From: Pseudomonadota bacterium
GTDB lineage: Bacteria; Pseudomonadota; Gammaproteobacteria; Xanthomonadales; Xanthomonadaceae
Direction: 5' to 3'
Assembly: GCA_023439425.1 (NCBI GenBank)
Contig: JAEXNZ010000464.1
Span: 1-5,591 of the forward strand
Length of the DNA: 5,591 nucleotides
Made by a program: the position numbers and the translations under genes
Shown: positions 1 through 4,985 of the stretch, in pieces
Layout: every line of letters begins with the position of its first letter
How positions within the stretch are numbered: position 1 is the first letter of the stretch
The notes under the pieces: generated by a model
The model's database searches: none
Told to the model about the DNA's origin: nothing
The model's input: only the letters and a program-made list of their open reading frames with translations

Positions 1-191
1 AAAGTGTACGCCAGCAGGTCGCGGACGTGTCGCCCACGCTGGGGCTTGAGGGCCTGGCGTTGACAGCCAGCATTGGCCTGGCGGTGTGGCACCCGGGCCG
101 CGACGACCTGGCCGGCCTGTTGCGCCGCGCCGACCACGCCATGTACAGCGCCAAGCGCGCCGGGCGCAACCAGGTCTATGACGCCGGGTAG
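1..191 (+). CDS. GGDEF-domain protein (probable diguanylate cyclase), C-terminal fragment
   Basis: Only the last 62 codons are inside the window; the first complete codon starts at position 3 and the stop is TAG at 189-191. The translated end reads TASIGLAVWHPGRDDLAGLL, then RRADHAMYSAKRAGRNQVY. That is the standard close of a GGDEF domain: the central SIG(L/V)A strand, then the A-D-x-A-(M/L)-Y-x-A-K-x-x-G-R-N helix and turn. Enzymes with this domain usually condense two GTP into cyclic di-GMP. The catalytic GG(D/E)EF motif, any inhibitory site and the sensor region lie left of the window, so activity cannot be judged. The stop codon falls inside the GTAG head of a palindromic repeat. rluF follows on the same strand after 44 bp. 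The GGDEF family call is secure; enzymatic activity is inferred. Confidence 0.88.
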   Translation, partial: SVRQQVADVSPTLGLEGLALTASIGLAVWHPGRDDLAGLLRRADHAMYSAKRAGRNQVYDAG

Positions 192-210
192 TGCCCGGCC
201 ACGCCCGGCA
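188..210 (+). repeat. SMAG-like GTAG-headed palindrome (imperfect)
   Basis: GTAG (188-191) is followed at once by arm TGCCCGGC (192-199), loop CAC (200-202) and arm GCCCGGCA (203-210). Seven of the eight arm positions can pair; the fifth is a C-C mismatch. Head word, arm length and placement just after a gene match the SMAG repeats of Stenotrophomonas. The TAG of the head is the stop codon of the upstream GGDEF gene. With its mismatch this looks like a decayed copy compared with those at 2110 and 3303. Family membership is inferred from recognition, not from a search. Confidence 0.6.
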
Positions 211-223
211 CGCTGTTTTCCCG

Positions 224-229
224 GATAAT
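224..229 (+). promoter_or_regulatory. Candidate -10 element for rluF
   Basis: GATAAT matches the sigma-70 -10 consensus TATAAT at five of six positions and ends six bases before the ATG of rluF. Normal -10 to start-site spacing would place transcription initiation at or next to the ATG, giving a leaderless mRNA. In support, no Shine-Dalgarno sequence precedes the ATG. Against it, no TTGACA-like -35 box is seen 16-18 bp upstream, where the right arm of the palindrome lies. Confidence 0.3.
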
Positions 230-235
230 GGCGGG

Positions 236-958
236 ATGACCACCCGACTCAACAAACACATCGCCGAAACCGGCTTCTGTTCCCGGCGTGAAGCCGACCG
301 CCTGATCGGCGAACGCCGCGTCACCGTCAACGGCATCGCCGCCGGCACCGGTGCGGTGGTCGGTGAAGGCGACGTCGTCCTTGTCGACGGCCAGCCGCTG
401 CGCGCCCGCGAGGCGAAGAAGGGTGGCGGCCGCCGCCACGTCTACATCGCGCTGAACAAGCCGGTGGGCGTGACCTGCACCACCGAAAGCGCGGTCAAGG
501 GCAACATCGTCGACTTCGTCGGCCACGAGCAGCGCATCTTCCCGATCGGTCGCCTGGACAAGGATTCGGAAGGCCTGATTCTGATGACCAGCAATGGCGA
601 CATCGTCAACCAGATCCTGCGCGCCGAGAACGGCCACCAGAAGGAGTACCTGGTGGCGGTGAACAAGCCGGTCACCGACGAGTTCCTGCGTGGCATGGCC
701 CGCGGCGTCCGCATCCACAATGAAACCACGCTGCCGTGCCGGACCTCGCGCATTGCCAAATTTGGTTTCCGCATCATCCTCGAGCAGGGCCTGAACCGGC
801 AGATCCGCCTGATGGCCGCCGCGTTCGGTTACCGGGTCACCCAACTGCGCCGGGTGCGCATCGACAACATCAAGATCGGTGCGCTCAAGCCCGGTCAGTG
901 GCGCAACCTGACCGATGCCGAGTTGAAGGGTCTGCTGCCCAAGCAGCTCGACTGGTAG
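236..958 (+). CDS. rluF: 23S rRNA pseudouridine synthase RluF
   Basis: 240 residues. In E. coli RluF isomerises U2604 of 23S rRNA to pseudouridine and has also been reported to act on U35 of tRNA-Tyr. An N-terminal S4 RNA-binding domain covers about residues 3-50 (RLNKHIAETGFCSRREADRL). The RsuA/RluB-E-F catalytic domain begins near residue 68 (YIALNKPVGVTCTT). The active-site loop FPIGRLDKDSEGL contains the catalytic Asp108. The phrases NIVDFV (90-95), QKEYLV (135-140) and GLNRQIR (185-191) align with E. coli RluF as I recall it, which favours RluF over RluB, RluE or RsuA. Leu192 stands where E. coli has Arg (QIRRM), and the long basic C-terminal tail of the E. coli enzyme is absent. The ATG at 236 was chosen because the S4 domain starts right after it; an in-frame GTG at 191 would add 15 unrelated residues over the repeat. 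The stop is TAG, inside a GTAG. Confidence 0.93.
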   Translation: MTTRLNKHIAETGFCSRREADRLIGERRVTVNGIAAGTGAVVGEGDVVLVDGQPLRAREAKKGGGRRHVYIALNKPVGVTCTTESAVKGNIVDFVGHEQRIFPIGRLDKDSEGLILMTSNGDIVNQILRAENGHQKEYLVAVNKPVTDEFLRGMARGVRIHNETTLPCRTSRIAKFGFRIILEQGLNRQIRLMAAAFGYRVTQLRRVRIDNIKIGALKPGQWRNLTDAELKGLLPKQLDW

Positions 959-970
959 TCCGGTGGCGGA

Positions 971-999
971 CGTGCACGGGGCGCTCACGCCCCGTCACG
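971..999 (+). terminator. Strong hairpin downstream of rluF, possible terminator without a T-run
   Basis: ACGGGGCG (976-983) and CGCCCCGT (988-995) pair perfectly around a CTCA loop. Skipping one bulged C at 975, CGTG (971-974) pairs with CACG (996-999), extending the stem to 12 bp. It starts 12 bases after the rluF stop. No T-rich tract follows (next bases CGATTCGG), so it is not a canonical intrinsic terminator; it could stabilise the 3' end of the rluF mRNA, cause pausing, or be a repeat copy that has lost its GTAG head (GTGC precedes the inner arm). Confidence 0.5.
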
Positions 1000-1009
1000 C
1001 GATTCGGAC

Positions 1010-1015
1010 TAGACT
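1010..1015 (+). promoter_or_regulatory. Weak candidate -10 element for the GAF-GGDEF gene
   Basis: TAGACT matches the -10 consensus at four of six positions and lies 30 bases before the ATG at 1046, which would allow a leader of about 24 bases. The matching -35 position falls inside the hairpin and shows no consensus. It is offered only because the hairpin suggests separate transcription from rluF. Confidence 0.2.
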
Positions 1016-1045
1016 GCGGCCAGCTCCCGGATTTCGACCCGCTGC

Positions 1046-2113
1046 ATGATCAAGCCCGAGAAGCCTTCCAACGAGGCGCTGCGCCTGGACGCGCTGTACC
1101 GTTACCGCATCCTCGACACCGACAAGGAGAAATCCTTCGAGGACCTGGTCACCATCGCCAAGGCGGTGTGCGGCACGTCCATGGCCGCAGTGACCCTGAT
1201 CGACGCCGAGCGGCAGTGGTTCAAGTCCATCCAGGGCACCGAGGCGGCGGAACTGCCGCGTGCTGAATCCATGTGTGGTCACGCCATCCTGCAGCCGCGG
1301 CAGGTGATGGTGATCGAGGATGCGCGCATCGATGAGCGCTTCCACGACAACCCCATCGTCACCGGCGCACCGCATGTGCGCTTCTACGCCGGTGCGCCGT
1401 TGATCAGCAACGAAGGCTACCCGCTGGGTACGCTGTGCGTGTTCGACCCGCAGCCGCACCAGTTGGATACCGATCAGACCGAAGCGCTGGCGGCGTTGTC
1501 GCGGCAGGTGATGCTGGTGATGGAGCTGCGTCGTTTCGCCCAGGACATCCAGAGCCACATGCTGGAGCGCGAAGACTACGAGCGGCTGCTCAACGAGTAT
1601 CACGACCTGCTGCTGGCGCAGAACGCCGATCTGGCCGAACAGAGCCGCACCGACGTACTGACCGGCCTGCCCAACCGCCGCGCCATGTCGGTGGCGCTGG
1701 AGGCCTCGCTGCTGGACGCCGATGGCCAGCCGCGCCAGACCGCCGTTGCGCTGGTGGACATCGATCACTTCAAGCAGATCAACGACCTCCACGGCCATGC
1801 CACCGGCGACCGGGTGCTGGCCGAGCTGGGTGTGCTGTTGCGCGCGCATTTCTCCGGACGTGGCATGGCGGCGCGTTACGGTGGCGAGGAGTTCGTGGTG
1901 TTGATGCCCGACACCGACCTGCGCACCGCCGAACTGCAGTGCGACTTCCTGCGCATGGCGGTGGCGGAGCTGCCGTTGGGCTTCCCGGTGACGATCAGCA
2001 TCGGCGTGGCCGCGCACAAGGCAGGCGACAGCGTCGATCAGACCGTGTCCCGCGCCGACGCCGCGCTGTACCAGGCCAAGCGCAGCGGCCGCGATCGCGT
2101 CGTGGTAGCGTAG
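1046..2113 (+). CDS. GAF-GGDEF diguanylate cyclase
   Basis: 355 residues, no signal peptide or membrane segment, so a cytoplasmic enzyme expected to make cyclic di-GMP from two GTP. Residues 8-160 form a GAF sensor of the type often fused to GGDEF: ALYRYRILDT (16-25), RQWFKS (56-61), YAGAPLI (114-120) and GTLCVFD (128-134). Its ligand cannot be read from sequence. A charged helical linker (about 160-200) leads into the GGDEF domain, which opens with DVLTGLPNRR (203-212). Key residues are present: Asp238 in VDIDHFK for metal, Asn246 and Asp255 for guanine, GGEEF at 279-283, and the closing RADAALYQAKRSGRDRV. The inhibitory I-site RxxD, expected five residues before GGEEF, reads SGRG (270-273), so product inhibition at this site is probably lost. 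No clear ribosome binding site precedes the ATG; the start is supported by the GAF-family N-terminus (PSNEALRLDALYRY). The stop TAG lies in a GTAG repeat head. There is no EAL domain, so hydrolysis is not expected. Confidence 0.93.
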   Translation: MIKPEKPSNEALRLDALYRYRILDTDKEKSFEDLVTIAKAVCGTSMAAVTLIDAERQWFKSIQGTEAAELPRAESMCGHAILQPRQVMVIEDARIDERFHDNPIVTGAPHVRFYAGAPLISNEGYPLGTLCVFDPQPHQLDTDQTEALAALSRQVMLVMELRRFAQDIQSHMLEREDYERLLNEYHDLLLAQNADLAEQSRTDVLTGLPNRRAMSVALEASLLDADGQPRQTAVALVDIDHFKQINDLHGHATGDRVLAELGVLLRAHFSGRGMAARYGGEEFVVLMPDTDLRTAELQCDFLRMAVAELPLGFPVTISIGVAAHKAGDSVDQTVSRADAALYQAKRSGRDRVVVA

Positions 2114-2131
2114 AGCCGGGCTTGCCCGGCT
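2110..2131 (+). repeat. SMAG palindrome (perfect arms)
   Basis: GTAG (2110-2113), arm AGCCGGGC (2114-2121), TT, arm GCCCGGCT (2124-2131). The eight-base arms are exactly complementary; a realistic loop is CTTG closed by seven pairs. The stop codon of the GAF-GGDEF gene (2111-2113) is the TAG of the head. The element fills most of the 29-bp gap before the ATPase gene. Its sequence is nearly the same as the element on the - strand at 3346-3367, differing at one position, so both belong to one subfamily. Confidence 0.85.
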
Positions 2132-2142
2132 GGACTGATCGA

Positions 2143-3306
2143 ATGCTGCAGACCCTCGCCGTCTCCAACTATCGCTCGCTGCAGGATCTGGTGATCCCGA
2201 TGGCGCGCCTCAACCTGGTGGTCGGTGACAACGGCAGCGGCAAGTCCAGCCTGTACCGCGCGCTTCGGCTGCTGGCGGACACCGCACGCCAGGGGGTAAC
2301 GGCGGCACTCGCGCACGAAGGCGGGTTGGGGTCGGTGCTGTGGGCGGGGCCTGAAACGCTCACACGCGGCATGCGCGAGGGCGAGGTCGCGGTGGAGGGG
2401 CCTGCGCGTCGGCTGCAGTCGGTGGCGTTGCGACTGGGTTTTGCCGGTGACGAATTTGGCTACGCCATTGACCTGGGTTACCCGACACCGCATGCGTCGA
2501 TGTTCTCGCTGGACCCCCAGATCAAGTGCGAGTCGGTGTGGGCGGGTCCGTTCCTGCGCAGCAGCAATGTGCTGGTGGAGCGACAGGGGGGAATGGTGCG
2601 TCGTAGGCAGGGGCGCGGATGGGAGGTCATGGAGGCGCATCTTTCGCCATTCGAAAGCCTGTTCACCCAGGTGGCCGATCCACAGCGCATGCCGGAGGTG
2701 CTGAGTCTGCGCGAAGCCCTGCGCAGCTGGCGCTTCTACGACCACATGCGGACCGACCGTGATGCGCCCGCCCGCCAATCGTGGTTGGCCACCCGTACAC
2801 CCGTGCTGAGTCACGACGGGCATGACCTTGCGTCCGCGTGGCAGACCATTGTCGAAAGTGGCGACGGGCACGCGCTTCAACAGTCGCTGGACGACGCGTT
2901 TCCCGGTGCGCAGGTACGAATCGACGAGCATGATGGCCGCTTGTCACTGAAGTTCCACCAGCCGGGACTGCTACGCCCGCTGGCGGCGACCGAGCTGTCT
3001 GACGGGACGCTGCGCTATCTGTTGCTGCTGGCGGCACTGCACACGCCGCGGCCGCCACCGCTGATGGTGCTCAACGAGCCCGAGACCAGCCTGCATCCGG
3101 ACCTGTTGCCGGCGCTGGGACGGCTGATCATCGGTGCCGCCGGACGCAGTCAGTTGTGGGTGGTGTCGCACGCCAGCCGTTTGATTGCTGTGCTGGAGGA
3201 AGCGCCGGACTGCAACCTGATCGCGCTGGAAAAGCAGATGAGCCGCACCACACTGCGCGGCCAGGGGCTGCTCGACGCCCCCGCCTGGTACTGGCCTACG
3301 AGGTAG
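2143..3306 (+). CDS. Predicted ATPase, RecF/SMC-like AAA family (COG4637-type)
   Basis: 387 residues, soluble. The ATPase core is split between the two ends, as in RecF/SMC/ABC-type ATPases. YRSLQDLVIPMARLNLVVG leads into Walker A, GDNGSGKS (28-35). A 240-residue middle section without recognisable motifs follows. The C-terminal lobe carries signature-like LSDGT (285-289), Walker B-like PLMVLNEPETSLHP (306-319) and the switch histidine in VVSHAS (340-345). Glu312 is in place as the likely catalytic base, but the usual Walker B aspartate is Asn311; I believe this is common in the family, though I cannot check. There is no TOPRIM nuclease domain after the H-loop as in OLD proteins and no long coiled coil as in SMC, so this is a stand-alone ATPase of unknown role. 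The ATG at 2143 was chosen because the first strand (LAVSNYRSL) starts there. No good ribosome binding site is seen. The gene lies 29 bp after the GAF-GGDEF gene; co-transcription is possible. Confidence 0.85.
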   Translation: MLQTLAVSNYRSLQDLVIPMARLNLVVGDNGSGKSSLYRALRLLADTARQGVTAALAHEGGLGSVLWAGPETLTRGMREGEVAVEGPARRLQSVALRLGFAGDEFGYAIDLGYPTPHASMFSLDPQIKCESVWAGPFLRSSNVLVERQGGMVRRRQGRGWEVMEAHLSPFESLFTQVADPQRMPEVLSLREALRSWRFYDHMRTDRDAPARQSWLATRTPVLSHDGHDLASAWQTIVESGDGHALQQSLDDAFPGAQVRIDEHDGRLSLKFHQPGLLRPLAATELSDGTLRYLLLLAALHTPRPPPLMVLNEPETSLHPDLLPALGRLIIGAAGRSQLWVVSHASRLIAVLEEAPDCNLIALEKQMSRTTLRGQGLLDAPAWYWPTR

Positions 3307-3324
3307 AGCGGGGCTTGCCCCGCT
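3303..3324 (+). repeat. SMAG palindrome (perfect arms), left half of an inverted pair
   Basis: GTAG (3303-3306), arm AGCGGGGC (3307-3314), TT, arm GCCCCGCT (3317-3324), with all eight positions complementary. The ATPase stop codon (3304-3306) is the TAG of the head. Relative to the copy at 2110 it carries C to G at arm position 4 and the matching G to C in the opposite arm, so pairing is kept. It faces the element at 3346-3367. Confidence 0.85.
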
Positions 3325-3345
3325 GAACCGCCCAAATGGTCGAGC

Positions 3346-3367
3346 AGCCAGGCAAGCCCGGCTCTAC
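3346..3367 (-). repeat. SMAG palindrome on the - strand, right half of an inverted pair
   Basis: Read on the - strand: GTAG (3367-3364), arm AGCCGGGC, TT, arm GCCTGGCT (ending at 3346). One arm position is a G-T wobble; the rest pair. The GTAG head begins three bases after the TGA stop of the EamA gene (3373-3371). With the element at 3303 it makes an inverted dimer separated by 21 bases between two convergent genes, a position suited to a bidirectional terminator or mRNA-end stabiliser. That role is inferred. Confidence 0.8.
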
Positions 3368-3370
3368 GCC

Positions 3371-4318
3371 TCACTCCGCGATGTTCCGCGCCTCAGCCGT
3401 CCCCAGAATCTCCGGATGCTGCACCGGCTTGCGCCGGTTCAACAACGGATGCAGGAACACGGCACCAACGATGATCGCCACGCCGGCATAGAACAGCGGC
3501 GTGAGTTCGCGCTGCTCGTTCAGCAGTACCACCGCCAGCACGATGGCGTAGACCGGCTCCAGGTTGGTCACCAGCTGCACGGTGTACGCGCTGAGGTGGC
3601 GCAGGGCCACCAGCGCCAGCGCGAACGGCAGCAATGTGCAGACGCCGGCCAGGGTCAGCAGCAACAGGCTGTCGCGCAGGTTGGGCACGACCCACAACGG
3701 GCTTGCGAGCGCCGGCAGCAGGAACGGCAGCAGCGGTGCCAGCACAGTCAGGGTGAGCGTACCCGCGCCCAGTTCCACCGCGGTCACGGTGAGTGGGTCT
3801 GCGTGGCTGACGAGACGCTTGTTGAGCGAGCCGAAGACGGCGACCAGCAGCGCCGACAGCGCCCCCACCAGTACGCCCAGACGCATGCCGTCCTGCACCC
3901 CGCCGACCACCAGGGCCACGCCCGGCAGCACCGCAATGCCGAACGCCAGTTCGCGCAGCTGGAACGGGCGCTTGGCCACCCACGGTTCGATCACGGCGGT
4001 GAACACCGGGGCCAGCGCGATGCAGGTCGCCGCCACCGAGGCGTTGGCAAGTTTCGCGGCACCGTAGAACGTGAGCCAGTGCAGCGCGACCAGCGCGCCG
4101 ACCCCGCAGTAACCGGCCAGCAGGGTGGGGGAGAGCTGGCGCAGGCCGCGCCAGACCCGTGGCAGCAGCGCCAGCATCGCGACCACCAGCAGCATGCGCC
4201 ACCACACCAGGGGCAGCGCGGGCAGGCTGATCAGGACGCCGAGGATGGCCGTGACGCCCCACAACAGCACACAGAAATGGATTTGCAGCAGCGCTTTGCG
4301 GGTATCGGTCATCGGCAT
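3371..4318 (-). CDS. EamA/DMT-superfamily transporter, inner membrane
   Basis: 315 residues and strongly hydrophobic, with about ten transmembrane helices arranged as two EamA repeats, the usual size for drug/metabolite transporters. The first helix carries HFCVLLWGVTAILG (14-27). Each repeat closes with an Ala/Val-rich helix ending in a Glu-Pro pair: APVFTAVIEPW (103-113) and NLEPVYAIVLAVVLLNE (252-268). The second is followed by the last helix, YAGVAIIVGAVFL. The substrate cannot be deduced; family members export amino acids, metabolites or drugs. The ATG at 4318 gives MPMTDTRKALL; a second ATG at 4312 (MTDTRK) is equally plausible and neither has a Shine-Dalgarno sequence. An open frame continues upstream to 4624, but it runs antisense through the next gene and encodes no helices, so it was not used. 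The gene is convergent with the ATPase gene and divergent from the Pr6Pr gene. The stop is TGA (3373-3371). Confidence 0.9.
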   Translation of the reverse strand: MPMTDTRKALLQIHFCVLLWGVTAILGVLISLPALPLVWWRMLLVVAMLALLPRVWRGLRQLSPTLLAGYCGVGALVALHWLTFYGAAKLANASVAATCIALAPVFTAVIEPWVAKRPFQLRELAFGIAVLPGVALVVGGVQDGMRLGVLVGALSALLVAVFGSLNKRLVSHADPLTVTAVELGAGTLTLTVLAPLLPFLLPALASPLWVVPNLRDSLLLLTLAGVCTLLPFALALVALRHLSAYTVQLVTNLEPVYAIVLAVVLLNEQRELTPLFYAGVAIIVGAVFLHPLLNRRKPVQHPEILGTAEARNIAE

Positions 4319-4355
4319 GCGAGTATTGTGCGCGTTAACCTTCCCGAGGAACACC
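4319..4355. promoter_or_regulatory. 37-bp divergent intergenic region
   Basis: This short gap must hold the promoters, or parts of them, for the EamA gene (leftward) and the Pr6Pr gene (rightward), unless these lie inside the genes. On the - strand AATACT sits three bases before the first EamA ATG and nine before the second; as a -10 element (four of six matches) it would give an almost leaderless transcript and favour the second ATG. No clear -10/-35 pair is visible for the + strand gene. Confidence 0.3.
4346..4350 (+). promoter_or_regulatory. Ribosome binding site deciding the Pr6Pr gene start
   Basis: GAGGA lies five bases before the ATG at 4356 and is the only convincing Shine-Dalgarno match in front of any gene here. 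It supports 4356 over the in-frame ATG at 4317, which overlaps the start of the divergent gene. Confidence 0.65.
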
Positions 4356-4979
4356 ATGCGCGCACCTTCCACCATGGCCCGGTATCTGGCCGGGCTGACC
4401 GCCCTGGTCGCATTGTTGTCGCTGGTGCTGCAGTTCGTGCTGTTGATGCCTGCCGGCAGCGGTCTTGGCGGTGTGGGCAGTGCGGCGTGGCGCTTCCTGG
4501 GGTACTTCACCGTTCTCAGCAACATCGGCGTGGCCATCGTCTGTGTGGCGCGTGCCAGCGGCGATGCGGGCGGGGTGGCCGGTCCCGGTCCGCGCGCCGC
4601 GGTGGCGTTGTACATCGCCATCACCGGACTGGTCTATGTGCTGCTGCTGCGCGCGCTCTGGCACCCGCAGGGAGCGCAGTGGTGGGCCGACATCGGCCTG
4701 CATTATGCGGTCCCGGTGCTGTACCTGCTGGGCTGGGTGCTGGGCGAGCATGGCGGGCTGCACTGGCGGCAACTGCTGCTCGCGCTGCTGGTGCCGGTGG
4801 TCTATCTGGGGTGGGCGCTGTTGCTGGGGCATCGCAACGGGCAGTATCCCTATCCGTTCCTGGACTGGCCGGTACTGGGGTGGAAGGGCTTTCTGGGCAA
4901 CGTGGCGACAATGGCGCTGGCCTTCACTGCGTTCGGCGCGCTGCTGTGGAAAGTGGATCAGAGCCTGTCCCGGCGGTGA
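4356..4979 (+). CDS. Pr6Pr-family six-helix integral membrane protein
   Basis: 207 residues with six predicted transmembrane segments at about 10-32, 48-66, 81-100, 113-131, 137-157 and 182-199, as expected for the Pr6Pr family (distantly grouped with the eukaryotic AIG1/FAR-17a proteins). Recognisable features are FTVLSNIGVAIV (51-62) in helix 2, a histidine opening helix 4 in LHYAVPVLYLLGW (115-127) and the loop GQYPYPFLDW (162-171) between helices 5 and 6. The biochemical role of bacterial members is not established; AIG1-type relatives are lipid-ester hydrolases, but equivalence of catalytic residues cannot be judged here. The protein should sit in the inner membrane, and there is no cleavable signal peptide. 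The start at 4356 follows from the GAGGA motif. It is divergent from the EamA gene (37 bp) and convergent with the DUF72 gene (6 bp), so it is probably monocistronic. The stop is TGA. Confidence 0.8.
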   Translation: MRAPSTMARYLAGLTALVALLSLVLQFVLLMPAGSGLGGVGSAAWRFLGYFTVLSNIGVAIVCVARASGDAGGVAGPGPRAAVALYIAITGLVYVLLLRALWHPQGAQWWADIGLHYAVPVLYLLGWVLGEHGGLHWRQLLLALLVPVVYLGWALLLGHRNGQYPYPFLDWPVLGWKGFLGNVATMALAFTAFGALLWKVDQSLSRR

Positions 4980-4985
4980 CCGCGA

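Noticed and set aside
191..235. GTG start for rluF at 191
   Set aside because: It would add 15 residues encoded by the palindromic repeat; the S4 domain starts right after the ATG at 236.
176..988. 270-codon open frame on the - strand
   Set aside because: It is antisense to rluF, which has a full set of family motifs.
995..2017. 340-codon open frame on the - strand
   Set aside because: It is antisense to the GAF-GGDEF gene, whose motifs are unmistakable; the product has no recognisable features.
1435..2142. N-terminal extension of the ATPase into the GAF-GGDEF gene
   Set aside because: The frame is open, but the extra 236 residues are Arg/Ala/Gly-rich shadow sequence; the ATPase fold begins at the ATG at 2143.
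4317..4355. Earlier ATG for the Pr6Pr gene at 4317
   Set aside because: It has no ribosome binding site and overlaps the divergent start, whereas the ATG at 4356 has GAGGA five bases upstream.
4319..4624. N-terminal extension of the EamA protein
   Set aside because: The extra 102 residues lie antisense to the Pr6Pr gene, show no transmembrane helix and are rich in Pro, Thr and Arg; normal family length is reached from 4318.
4973..4983. Small palindrome GCGGT-G-ACCGC over the Pr6Pr stop codon
   Set aside because: A one-base loop cannot form a stable hairpin and there is no T-run, so it is not called a terminator.
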